NCBI RefSeq assembly: GCF_010389155.1
Contig: NC_057762.1
Span: 8,295,513 to 8,359,512 of the forward strand
Reading direction: 5' to 3'
Source: Erigeron canadensis
Lineage: Eukaryota; Streptophyta; Magnoliopsida; Asterales; Asteraceae
Length of the DNA stretch: 64,000 nt
In this document: in pieces, positions 21,452-32,617 of the stretch
Numbering within the stretch: the first letter of the stretch is position 1
Layout of the letters: every line of letters starts with the position of its first letter
Translations under genes and position numbers: made by a program
Notes under the pieces: generated by a model
Seen by the model: only the letters and a program-made list of their open reading frames with translations
What the model was told of the DNA's origin: nothing
The model's database searches: none

Positions 21452-21644
21452 GATAAAATAAAACAAGTATTAAAGTAAAATAAATAAAACAATAGGTTTT
21501 TCTTTACTGAAAATTACCGTGCATCATGAAAATCATTATGCATCAATTACTTCGTGAATTTTCGTGTATCAATCTAACCATGATCTAATGGTCAAAATCT
21601 TGTCTTATTTATTTTATTTTATTGCTTGTTTTATAATACCCAAC
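21452..21644. mobile_element. MITE copy B
   Basis: Same family as 16653-16808. It has inverted ends around AAACAAGTATTAAAGTAAAA and TTTTATTGCTTGTTTT, and the same centre words (GTGCATCATGAAAATCAT, CTTCGTGAATTTTC, AACCATGATC). The left end runs into the microsatellite. Confidence 0.65.
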
Positions 21645-22243
21645 TCCTATATATATAAGAAATTTTTTTATTGGCGAACATGAAAATAACTTTATGTTTA
21701 TAAACCGTAGAACAAAGTCTTGTTTGTTTTTGTCCCTATATTATTTTCAGAAAAATGATAAATCTTTCTATCAAATGAAAAATGATAAATTTTCCTATCA
21801 AATAACCTAATAATTCTCTTATCAAATAACCTAATAATTCTCTTAATAAAATAATATATAGTCTATGATTTTTTCCAAACCAAAAGTCCAAAAGCATGAT
21901 GACGTCGTCAGGTGTCATAATCGTCGGAGAAGAATGAAAAAGTGAAAGAATGAAAATAAATAAATAAAAAAGGGAATAAGGTGTCATCACCACTGAATCA
22001 AATAAGGTACAGTAGTCCCCACTGAAACTCATGAATGAATGAATGTGATACCCAATGAATTGAATTTGAAATGATATAACAATTGATCAATGATATGATG
22101 CTTTCTTTCCTTTGCTTCCTTACATATTGGATCACACCCACTTGTGGTGGTATGTAGCTTCCCTTAGACTTTCTATATCTATATATATATATCTATATAT
22201 GATAAAAGTTTACCCAATTAAATGTGTGTGTTAGAAAATAATA
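21645..22243 (+). promoter_or_regulatory. Upstream region and leader of the ACR6-like gene
   Basis: About 600 bp without a gene. It contains a 21 bp tandem duplication near 21796-21845 (ATCAAATAACCTAATAATTC) and TATA-like (TA)n sequence near 22170-22200, which may serve as core promoter. The start site and 5' UTR cannot be fixed from sequence. Confidence 0.4.
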
Positions 22244-25200
22244 ATGGAAGATGAATATGCTAAACTTGTCAAGAGAATGAATCCACCCAGGTACCTTTTT
22301 TTTTTTTTTTTTTTTAGGTTTAGTTAGCCAATCATTTTAATTTTCTAATTTACACCCTTGCCCCTAAGGAGGAAGGCCGAGTTTTGATTCAGATGTACAC
22401 GGCCTAATTAGATTATCACCGTCACCATTTCCAAACTCTTTTTTCCGAATATGAGAACTCCCTGAATACTACATGATCAATGAAAATGTGTATGTATCTA
22501 ACTAATAGGCCACCCTTGAGTGGAAGGCTTTTTTTATTTTTATTTTTAAATGTTTTTTTTGCAAATTTGGTTCTGCGGTTGGTTGTAATAATCAAAGAAA
22601 TGTCTTGGATAACGCTCTGAATCGCGCAAACACTTTCAGAATATATAGTATTCCGTCCCTATAGATGCCTCGGGTTACCAATGGCGTGTAGCACAAATAG
22701 TAATGGATGGGGACGTTTTTGTTACAAATAACACAAGGTCTTTGGGCTTAAACTTAGGCACCCCATAGTCACAACCGTTTAAGTGTTCCCCTCACATTAT
22801 GGATAGACAGCCGGTTTAGGTTGGCAGTTGTTGCCACAAAATAATATTAAGGCATTTGTTATCTTCGTTCTGTTTCACGAGACAAAACTTTTATCTTATA
22901 AACACATGATTAAATGGGGGAAACGACCAAGTAGCACGGAAAAATCGTTGTCAATTATACAGTGTGAATAACATAGTCATAGTCTCATAGAGCACCCCAC
23001 GGGTCCTTAACCCATATTAGAGCTAAAGCCTAAATGTGAAATCCCATTGGTCTTTATCAAAATCCGAATGAACTAAAACGATTAATTGATGACACCAAAA
23101 TTACCAACATATTTTTACTTTGTGCTTTCATGGGGATGTAAAGTTTGCTTATTTTGTTTTTGCAGAGTTACAATTGACAACAACTCTTCTCCAGATACAA
23201 CAGTTATTCAGGTATGATTTATATGAGCCAATATAACTGTGCTAGTATGGTGTATCGTGTATGTAAACTATCTTAATATCAATTTTTCATGTTTTTCATT
23301 TTTAAATATGCAGTCTAGATATTGTTTTTCATGTCAGGTCGAGAGTGTTAACAAGCCTGGTATTCTACTAGAAGTTGTTCAAGTTCTTGCCGATTTGAAT
23401 CTCGTTATCACAAAAGCATACATCTCATCAGATGGAAAATGGTTCATGGATGGTGAGATTTATACTTATGTAAAAACTGATTAATAGCTTTCGACTTTGT
23501 TATGTCTGTTATTAGCTCATAGTATAAGTTACATACTTATTATGTCTGTTATAGTTTTCAATGTTAAACACCGCAATGGCAGCAAAGTTAAAGATGAAGG
23601 GGTGATTAGTTATATAAAGAAAGTAAGCAACTTTGTTGCTCTGTCTTTTTGTTTACGGAACTCTTGTTTTTTTGAAATTGATATGTTTATTTTTTGTATC
23701 TGAATTTTTGGTATGATATATTGGCAGATACTTGAAAGCGATGCTCTTAATTTTCCATCAATGGATAGTTCAGTTGGATTGAAGTCTTCTTTAGATTATA
23801 CATCGATAGAACTAGCTGGAACAGACAGGCCTGGATTACTATCAGAAGTGTGTGCAGTTCTAGCTGATCTTGGCTGTAATGTGGTCACTGCCGAAATTTG
23901 GACCCACAATGCCCGGGCTGCGGCCGTGGTAAATGTGACTGATGATAGGATGGGGTGTGCAGTTGAAGATCCAGAGAGACTTTTAACCATTAAGAAGCGC
24001 CTTTGCAATGTTTTCAGGGGAAACAATGACTTAAAGAATGCAAAAATGACACTTTCTCCCCCCGGCTTTATGCATAGAGAGAGAAGATTACATCAGATAA
24101 TGGTTGCTGAGAGGGATTATGAAAAAGTTGAAGACGAAATGGAGGGAAATGTCTTCAAAACAGAGGTTAGTGTGTCGGATTGTATTGAGAAAGATTACAC
24201 GGTTATTACCATGCGATGTAAGGATCGACCTAAGCTATTATTTGATACTGTCTGCACCATTACTGACATGCAATATGTAATCTATCATGGAGTTGTTCAC
24301 ACTGGGAAGATGGAAGCTTATCAGGTAATCTGATTTTACACAACGTTTCATATTTAAAAGGGAAAATTGCATACACATGTAACATAGTATGGTCACATTA
24401 CTGTTTAGCCAAATATATTATTTTCTTACTGCAAATGAAGATTCAGCTTCTATAAATTTTTAAAAACAATTACACTCTCAGAAAATCCTATTTTCGGGAA
24501 TCTGAGCCACTTAGCCAGTCGAAGCGATGGGCGTGGTGGCTGATTCAGCTTTGATCATGTTGACTTTTTTCTTGACGTGACACATTCAAACCATTTAATT
24601 TGCAAGAACCCTTGATTGAAAGTATTTGAAATTGGCTCCTTTCTTAGGTGAAAATACATTATTCTCCTAAGTAGAAGGATAACAAGAAGATGCAGTTTGC
24701 ACTTCTTTGAAACAAAAGAACTCCTTTGACTCGGTATTTCTTTTGCTCTTCAATGAAAATCAGAATGTCTGGTCTCTTTTAATGTAGGAATATTATATCC
24801 GACATGTTGATGGAAATCGTATAAGCTCAGAGGCAGAACGTGAGCGGGTCATGCAGTGCCTTGAAGCAGCCATTGAGCGAAGAACATCTGAGGTATTCTT
24901 ATAATATGTATCATATGCTAATCAAGTCGTTAATAGTGTCTTTTTAGGTACTTTTAAAGGCTTATATAGATTGGCTGGATGCTTTTATGTAGGCACTAGA
25001 GCTAGAGTTGTGTACAGAAGATCGGGTAGGACTTTTGTCTGATATAACAAGGATATTGAGGGAAAATAGTTTGTGTATAAAAAGAGCAGAGATATCTACT
25101 GAAAATGGGAAAGCAAAGGACATTTTTTATGTGACTGATATGACCCGTGACAGCCCAGTAGATCCCAGGACAATTGATTCTATTCGTAGGCAAATTGGAA

Positions 25201-25310
25201 AAAACACGGCTTTTGATGTTAGATGGAATTCTAGCCCACCAAAGCCAACACGGGAAGAAACAACAATGAGCTCTCTCTTTGGACATTTCTTCAAAGGCCG
25301 GCCATTTTAA
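22244..25310 (+). CDS. ACR6: ACT-domain repeat protein, ACR6-like, seven exons
   Basis: Exons 22244-22290, 23166-23211, 23338-23452, 23555-23622, 23728-24324, 24788-24892 and 24993-25310 join in phase to 431 codons including the stop. All introns are GT...AG. The start [16 protein letters not shown] and overall length match the Arabidopsis ACR family, closest from memory to ACR6. Four ACT domains are visible: about residues 28-92 ([17 protein letters not shown]), 116-190 ([17 protein letters not shown]), 247-315 ([17 protein letters not shown]) and 327-400 ([17 protein letters not shown]). ACT domains bind amino acids or similar ligands. Plant ACR proteins have no catalytic domain and are thought to act as amino-acid sensors or regulators, but the ligand of this branch is not known to me. 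There are no stops or frame breaks. An in-frame alternative acceptor precedes exon 3. The neighbour is a convergent GRAS gene. Confidence 0.92.
22291..23165 (+). other. Intron 1 of the ACR6-like gene
   Basis: The 875 bp intron begins GTACC, contains a run of about 20 T near 22298-22316 and ends TTTTTGCAG. It has no recognisable coding or element sequence. Confidence 0.8.
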
Positions 25311-26570
25311 TATGTCAAAAATTGGTTAGATGATTGTGCTTGTATAGTTGTATAGTTCAGTGGGTGTACATAACTACATATTTAGGAACATAATTAATAG
25401 CTGATAGGATATTAAACCAGCAGAAAGAGGTAAATATGGGCAAGGTACATATTGTTTAGAAATCATTATAGATATCAGTTAAGGAAATAAAATTCTCCAT
25501 GCAGATGGTTAAATCTTGTGTTTAAGTGGCCATAAAGGAGTGAGTTGTGATATTGGTGTTTTGCAACTTTTTTTTATCTTTTGGCTCATACTTTTTATCC
25601 TTGGACTACTGAACATCATTTCACTATACAACTCATGTGATATCAATGATTCTGTAGCATGATGCTTAAACAGTTTACATAAGTGTACAAAATACACCTA
25701 ATATAAGTTTCTTTTTTGGAGAATCCAAGGGGGGTGAAGTAATGTCATATGACCAACTGTTCTTGAGCATTCATAACACAACTGTCATAGGACTGGATGA
25801 CGATACTACCCAGATGTTCTATCTCATCCTCTGACCTGAAATATCAGAAAACAATATCACGGTGAAACATGTAGATACCATAAAAGACAGAACATTTCGG
25901 ATTAGTACATTATCCCTTTATATTTCTATATATGTAATTCGTTTATGTTAGCTAGATTATATGCTAGCAAAAGGTTTAGAGTGGGAGAGACATCCTGATC
26001 CCCTAGTCCGTTGGACCCAACTGACCGTTCCCCAAACCAACTCCAGACAATGTTCAGATGTCTTTAGGTAAATTAGTTAGATTATATGAGTTTTAGTAAC
26101 TATGACCTTACTATGTGTGAACTAATGAGATAATTGGTACATCTGATACTCTGATAGAACAAAGAGTGTGTACTACATATTAAATTTATTTGTCTGATAT
26201 AAAGGAAATAAGAGTTGCACGTTGTTTCCCTTTTCATTTGGCCTTGTATCTGACTATTTTTTTTCTAAGAAAGGCCCAGACTAAATACAAAAAGGGAAAC
26301 AAAATAAAATATCAAGCAAGACATAATTATGATCATAAAAATTTAAAGAAACGCAAAAAAAGAAGATGAATTTTGGCATGTCTTGAACATCTCCATGCAG
26401 ATTTCTGCAGTTCTGGTTTGGTTGTTGAAGAAATGCAATGTACGGTGGAGGGTTGTCCAGGGTTAAAATCTGGGCCATGTGTCCCTTGTATGAAGTTTAC
26501 GCGATTTACGTACTCCACAATGACCGCAGGACTGGTTGGCTGGGGCCACAAAAACTAGGGTGACTTGCCC
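25311..26570. other. Intergenic space between convergent ACR6-like and RAM1-like genes
   Basis: It contains the 3' UTRs of both genes and AT-rich spacer. No element ends are seen. A 16 bp word from the last codons of the GRAS gene (TCTGCATGGAGATGTT on the minus strand) is repeated at about 26387-26402, just beyond the stop. The short open frames here are not credible. Confidence 0.5.
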
Positions 26571-28818
26571 TTAACATCTCCATGCAGAAGCAGCAAGAAT
26601 TGATCTATCTTGCCATCCCAACAGCAAACAACCTTTATCCTCGGTCAACCTGTATCCATCACACGAGTACAGACTAAGTAAAATTTTTGATTGAGTCACT
26701 GCATTTTCGCTCAGTGGCACTCCTTGAAATCCTTTTCCTTCCATTATTTTTCTCCATTTCTCCAACCTCTCATGTCTCATCACTCTCTCTGCACCTTCAC
26801 ACGCTACTATATTCCTTATTTCTGGTGCAAATATATATTGTTCTACCTTGGCCCGTTGGATCGAGTCTGCCGGGAAAGTTGCATCAAGCGAGTCAAAGAT
26901 TGCCGAATAGTAGTGTAGTGCTTCCAAGAATCGGCCTAAGAAGTAAGGCCCATTATGGCTCGCTTCTTGCTCCACTATGGTCACTATATTAGGAGCTTGG
27001 TCTCTGATCATAGCTAGTAAATTTCCTAGGCAGTGACCAGGGACTCGCTGTAGTCGGTTGACTGAGTTGACTGCTAGGGCTTCACCTACTCTTCGGTTAA
27101 ACATGTGTGGTTCGAGATCTTCTAATTGTACCCCCACTGGATGGAACTCAAAGGGAACATGGAGAGAGTGGGCGAGTTCTGACAAGCACCGTCCTGTTTC
27201 CTCAACCTGCTCTGGAGATGTGCCGATACCAGTGATCCGAAGAAAAGGTGGGCCACCTGGCCGAGCTGCAAGGGCTTGCATGAAAGCCGGCCATTGATAT
27301 CCTTGGAGTATATCAAGGTCAATGACGTGGACACGTTCTTCGGTTTCAAACGCCTCGAAGATGGCTTGGTTGGCGGTAAAGTGGGCAAACTTAATGTAAG
27401 GGCAAGCTTGGTAGACAATTTGATAGATTTTGAGGATTTCCATTGCATTAGGAGGGAAAGGAGTGAACTTCGGTGCGGATGACGGTGGTTTTGTGGTAAG
27501 AGTGGCTGCAAGGCGGGCAGTGAGGGCTTCTGTGAAGCATGATGCTACGCGTTGCATCGAATCACCAAACGGTGAGACCACACGGTTGAGGTGGTGAAGG
27601 TATTTTCTTGCTGACATCAAATCTTCTTTGGCCACTGCTTCTGCACAAGCCAGTAGAAGGTGAACCAGTTGAAGACCACTATCATGTTCCTGTGACATGC
27701 ACATGATGAGTTTGAAAACCATTAGTATCACATTTAATTTTGTTCTGAAATTTGAAAGTGTTTTATTTGCTATAACACCAAACACCGACGCGCATACTAG
27801 CTAGCGAGACACAGCAAGAAAGAAAGAAACAAACCTCGGCGCCAACTGGTGGAGGCACCATGAGGTGGTTATGACTATGGCTCATTGGTTGCTGCTGCTG
27901 TTGAGGTTGAGGTTGTAGTCGTGAAGACGGCAACTGTTGTCGTGTTGGTTGTTGTCTATGTTGTTTTTCTTCTCGTCTTTCTTGTTCCAGTTGTTCGATG
28001 AGTGGCATGTTGGGAGGCGAAGGTCTCATCTGCTGATACATCTGATCGTTCTCGGTGGATCCTCCAACACAACCGCCATGGACCGTCGTATTGTTAGCCT
28101 CACCGTAAAACCTAGAAGGGCTAGGCAAAGTCAAGCAGTCCAACAAAGCTGGGATCGTAGTGAGCGAATCAAATGATTGATCCGAAGAACTTACACCTGC
28201 AACACTATTCGTAGAGTAAGCCAAAAATTCATCATCGTCTCCCTCCAACTCATCCAAAAAGTTCTCAAGAGACGGCAAAGAAATAGTTTCGACTTCCATG
28301 AACTGATTAGTAGGGGAGTTACTAAAAACCCTTTGAAGTGGGCTCATTCCTTTTGCCTTGCTATTGTTGGTGTTATTAAAAGGTGCCAAAGGTGACGCCG
28401 TTCGAGGTGGAGAGCATCCCAAACCAGCATGCCCAATAATGTTATTCGGGTAATAGTTATTGAAAGACGAAGATTGAGAAGATGAAGGATTAACTACTGA
28501 TGATGTCCTAACAGGGGATGAGATCATAAAATCTGTCTCTAGCTGCTCAGAAAAGAACGATTCCCACAACGAGTTCGTTTCTGGAGATGGCATCTCCAGA
28601 TCAACGTGATCCGCGGGTTCAAATTTAAGGGAAGCAAAGCTAAGGCTAGAAGGTGTAAGATCAGAAGAAGATGAAGAATGTGGTAATGGCGGTGTGATCT
28701 TTTTCGAGTTATCGGATTCATTAGGTGAACTCGGTTGGATTTTTAAGCATGAACTTTCAGTAATGAGAGTGTTCATGTCATTCTGTAAGGAAGAGCTCAT
28801 TGTTGCATGATGAATCAT
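26571..28818 (-). CDS. RAM1: GRAS-family transcription factor, RAM1-like, two exons
   Basis: Exon 1 runs 28818-27835 and exon 2 27689-26571, with a 145 bp intron (GT at 27834-27833, AG at 27691-27690) in phase 0. The product is 700 residues. The N-terminal 328 residues are S/N/P-rich with a short poly-Q and conserved islands ([20 protein letters not shown] and [11 protein letters not shown]). Then comes a full GRAS domain: LHR I ([20 protein letters not shown]), VHIID ([17 protein letters not shown]), LHR II, PFYRE-type ([14 protein letters not shown]) and SAW ([20 protein letters not shown], ending SAWRC). From memory this sequence fits RAM1, which activates genes for arbuscule formation and lipid supply to mycorrhizal fungi downstream of CYCLOPS. 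No DELLA motif is present. The first ATG is used; Met7 or Met15 could be the true start. Another GRAS subgroup is possible but less likely. Confidence 0.83.
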
Positions 28819-29470
28819 TCTGGAGCTCGATTAGGAAAATATTATATAATTGATGAAAGGTTTAGTGCTAATTTAGAGTAATGGCTAATTACGAAATTTT
28901 GAAGCTGAGGCTATCATTTCATGTGTTTTAATGGTGGATTTGAGAAGGTAAAAGACAATGGGGTTGTGTTGGATGGTAGTTATTGGTTCATGCAAATTTG
29001 TCAAGATTAGCACACTTTTTTTTAACTTGTTTTGCATAGGAAGATACAACGACTTTTAACTACTTGTTAAAAATTTGAGTTCTTGTGGGCCGGCTGGCTC
29101 ATATATTGGTTAGTGTTTCTTCCTCCAATAAGAAACCATACAAACGACTTGGCACACTATTTTAACCTATTAATATACAAGTTTTGTACTATTCTATATG
29201 CTGTAAATCAATCTAGTAAGTATACTCGATAAGAAATGACATAGAGTGACCTTGTTATATAATTATCTAATGTCTAATACCAAAAACAAAGTAATTGATA
29301 TCAATATGAACATGTATTTCTTTTCTTTCTCCTGCGGAAAATAACATAAGGGCATTTTTGTTTTCATTTGCCAATTAACCAAATAGAAAATCTCTACATT
29401 TGCCCTACATGATTACCCAAAAAAAAGAAGAAATTACAGATATAACATTGATTTTCCTCACATAATAAAT
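28819..29470 (-). promoter_or_regulatory. Upstream region of the RAM1-like gene
   Basis: No gene. On the minus strand GCCAGCCGGC lies at 29098-29089, about 270 bp before the start codon, with an AATATATGAG TATA-like word just upstream of it. The GC-rich dyad stands out in AT-rich DNA. CYCLOPS-responsive elements in RAM1 promoters are, as I recall, GCC-containing near-palindromes, so this is a candidate only. Confidence 0.35.
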
Positions 29471-29760
29471 TTTTATTATGCTAATGGGTCGCGCCATGCA
29501 GTGGCAATGATGGCAGCGGCGATAATGCGGTGGTAGCGGCGACGGGTGGTGGTAGAGGCAACATTGGTGGCGTTGCGATGACGAGTAGTGTTAGTTATTG
29601 ATGTAAGTTAAAATGACTATCCCACCCCTTTTCACATTATTACTTTACATTAATAACTATACTGTTACTGTTGCCACCTGTCATTGCACCACTACCACCA
29701 TCGCCACCACCCGACGCCACCACCATCACCACAATGTATCTAGTAGATATTCAGTTTTTC
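29471..29760. repeat. GGT/GCC-rich fold-back repeat
   Basis: A GGTGGTGGT-rich block at 29490-29590 is followed by an inverted CCACCACC-rich block at 29670-29745, with pairing across a centre near 29628 (GTTATTGATGTAAGTTA against TTACATTAATAAC). A similar GGT block lies at 16050-16145, so it is a dispersed family. No target duplication is identified. Confidence 0.55.
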
Positions 29761-30449
29761 AAAAAAAAATTATTTTAGGTAAGTTTTAATAATCATGTAA
29801 TTAATCTAAATTTATATGAAAAAGTAATATTAGTTAAAATTCAAAATACATTGATTTAGCTAAATTATCATAACAATATATGAATATATATCAGGTTTAT
29901 ATTAATTTATACAAGATCCACATTGCGAAAAACAAACAAATAGTGACTAGTGAAATCAAAAATGCCTTCTTGTTATAGTAACAGAGTACGTTAGTATATA
30001 CTTCAGATGTCAAATAAATAAAACTTATTTTTGTTATAAACATACAAGTTACATTGTTTGACTTCATTGACGCCATCCTAGAATTTGTGAATTAATTGTG
30101 TATTAATATAATATAGTGTTTAATAATGACAAGTTTTATTTAAACAGCATATCTCATCGTATCTTTATGCTAACATGTATCGTCATATCTTTTCTGCGAT
30201 ATTTCTTCGAATAGCAAGCAGACTCATATCAATAAAACATGACCCTATATATATACATGTTAAGTCTAGTAGGTAATCATTGTGTGCACGGCTCGTCGAG
30301 ATCAAAGTTTCGAAATGAGTGTTTAAGAACGATTTTATGTATCTATCGATTACTAGTGGAAGTTTTTGCATATATATGAAAGTTTTGTTTTCCTAAAATG
30401 GTTTATATGAGAAGATATTAGTAGTTTACTATTACGGATCGAGTCATAT
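29761..30449. other. AT-rich intergenic, nothing recognised
   Basis: No coding signal and no element boundary. Short open frames look random. Confidence 0.4.
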
Positions 30450-30457
30450 ATAATACT

Positions 30458-30924
30458 CAGGGTCGTCTCTGAAGATTTATGGATCCAGGCCGAGCATAGA
30501 AAAAAGGCCCGTAAATTAAGCGTAAAAAATTGTATTATAGACCCTAATCTTTTATAATGACAATAAATGTTACATCAATAAAATTAATTAACAAAAGTTA
30601 TTCTTCAAAACAATTTATAAAAAAATGTAAAATTATACTATTGAAATAACATATCGTAATGCTTAGCAGAGGATTCGAGTAGTTCTATTAGCATTTTTCA
30701 TAGCAAATTGGTTGATAACTTTTTTTTTTAAAATCTAGTAGACTTTTTATGTGGACTAAGTTGTATGCTTTAACTTTTAATGACCGTTAAAATTTATAAT
30801 GAGCTTAGTTAATTATATATATATATAAATTTTAATATATATACATTAAAAAAGAAAAAATTGGGCCCCTAAAAAATCGGACCTTGGCCCTCGCCCACTT
30901 TGCCCACCTTAAACACCAGCCTTG
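30458..30924. mobile_element. Non-autonomous hAT element (467 bp) with exact 8 bp target duplication
   Basis: ATAATACT occurs on both sides (30450-30457 and 30925-30932). The element begins CAGGGTCGTCTCTGA and ends CACCAGCCTTG, so the outermost bases are CA...TG as in hAT elements, with imperfect inverted termini. Subterminal GGCCC and GGGCCC words are inverted. The interior is AT-rich with no transposase. Confidence 0.8.
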
Positions 30925-31052
30925 ATAATACTTGTCTTAGTGGGTTCATGGCTAATATTATTAAGGCTTATGAAGAAAAATCAAACAAGTTTACGGATGG
31001 CTAATATAATTTAATTGACGTTGGAATTTGATGAAAACGTAACTAGCTCATT

Positions 31053-32099
31053 GAGTTAACGTCCATGTGATTTTTTAATTTTGCACTTTTCATCTTCGTC
31101 GTTAACTTTTGGTTAAAATCACCTACGTGGTTTGCATTTCGTCCCTGTCGTTATAACTTTGTCGCTAAACCCCCTCACATGTAAGTCACATGATGGGCAT
31201 TTTGTCTTTTCACCCATTTTCATCCTCCCCAAACAACAAACCCATGAGTTTTATAGAGTTAAGTAGGGCTGTAAACAACCGAACGAACACGAACGAGACC
31301 TTGTTCATATTCATTCATTTAACTTAACGAACGGTTCACGAACAGATAAACGAACAAAATGACTTGTTCATGTTCGTTCGTTTGTGTTCATGAACGACTG
31401 TTCACGAACACAAACGAACGAACACCAATGAACGAATACACATGAACGAAATATTTATAAATTAAGTATTAATAATATATATATATATTATATAAAGCAA
31501 GTATTTATATTTGTAAATGAACATAACGAACAAATGTTTACGAACATAAACAAACTATTGTTTACGAACAGATTATCAAATGTTCACGAACGTAAATGAA
31601 CGAACGAGAGCTTTGTTCATGTTCGTTCATTTAACTAAACGAACGAACACGAACGAACTTCTCGCCAAACGGTTCATGAACTGTTCGTGAACTGTTCAGT
31701 TCGTTTACGGCCCTAGAGTTAAGTGCAAAAGTCGTTTCTGTGGTTTGTCGTTTTTTTGCATTTCTCATCCTCGACATTGACAAATTCAGAAAAACTTTTC
31801 ATTTTCAACTTCCAAACAAAAAATTAATCCAAACAAAACAAACTCAAATCAAAAATCTATATATACCTACATCTGAGAATTCAGTCAATCATCTTAAAAT
31901 GTAAACACGTACATATAATGTTTTAAATGAATGAAAAGACAAAAAGTCTTAAATGCCCCTCATGTACAAGACACGTGAGTGGGTTAACGGATCCAAAAAC
32001 GAATTACAAACCACATGGATGATTTTGGCCAAAAATTAACGGCGATGATGAAATATGCAAACTTGAAAAAGCACATGAAAAAAAAAAGTACTTTAACTC
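31053..32099. mobile_element. Long fold-back element (MULE-like), interrupted by a hAT MITE
   Basis: The left arm (about 31053-31240) and right arm (about 31930-32099) are inverted copies. Shared words are GAGTTAA at the tips, CACCTACGTGGTTTGCATTT against its inverse with changes, CACGTGAG-type words and GGGCATTT. The arms also match 37296-37450. The element at 31264-31715 is inserted inside. No transposase is visible, and I could not fix a target duplication, so the superfamily is uncertain. Confidence 0.6.
31264..31715. mobile_element. hAT-type MITE (452 bp) with exact 8 bp target duplication
   Basis: The ends TAGGGCTGTAAAC and GTTTACGGCCCTA are near-perfect inverted repeats. GAGTTAAG flanks both sides (31256-31263 and 31716-31723). 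The body consists of GTTCGTTCG/CGAACGAAC words in inverted arrangement around an AT-rich centre. The relative at 18499 is truncated. Confidence 0.9.
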
Positions 32100-32402
32100 T
32101 TATAAGTTTATTGACATTATATAATGAAAAATATAGATATAGATTTGGTAAAATCTTATAAAATATAAATAAGTAAAGATTTTACAAATGATGACAAAAA
32201 AGGGAATATAAAAGAAGGGGTGTGGGAGGGAGCATGGGTGGCGCCGCCTAAGGATTTGGATTTCCCAAAGGAAGGAAGTGGTTGTCTCCCCGTCTCTTGT
32301 TTGTCTTCTCCGTCCGTCGTCCTCCTTGTACTTTCCTCCCCCATGCATCATCATATCATATCCCTCTTTTCTTTTGCTTCTATATCTATATAGATAATCT
32401 AA

Positions 32403-32440
<38 letters not shown>

Positions 32441-32584
32441 CCTCTTATACATGTAAAACACACATCAAGATGTAACATACTTGTTGAAATTAAATGTGAT
32501 TTTTCATTTACTTTGGACACAAATAATAATAGATAAGGTATTTGCTAATAGTATAACTATTATTTAGCTCAATTGTTATATAAA
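32100..32584. other. Intergenic with an (AT)n tract
   Basis: A GC-richer block at 32200-32350 includes minus-strand open frames of 62-84 codons, which I consider chance. An (AT)n microsatellite lies at about 32407-32436. Confidence 0.45.
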
Positions 32585-32617
32585 ACTAGTTAATATACCC
32601 GCGCTTCGCTGCGGGGT
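32585..32617 (-). other. Probable Helitron 3' terminus
   Basis: On the minus strand a GC-rich hairpin (CCCCGCAGCGAAGCGCGGGT) is followed by ATATTAA and CTAGT, which fits the Helitron end (hairpin, short spacer, CTRR, then T of the AT target). The element body would extend to higher coordinates. No Rep/helicase or 5' end was found. Confidence 0.55.

Noticed and set aside
26333..26551. Minus-strand frame that ends like the GRAS protein (SAWRC)
   Set aside because: The similarity is one 16 bp word. The rest does not match GRAS, so it is at most a tiny duplication in the 3' flank.
32100..32354. Two overlapping minus-strand frames of 62-84 codons
   Set aside because: Low-complexity, species-typical intergenic codons, no start context or homology. 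They adjoin an (AT)n tract.
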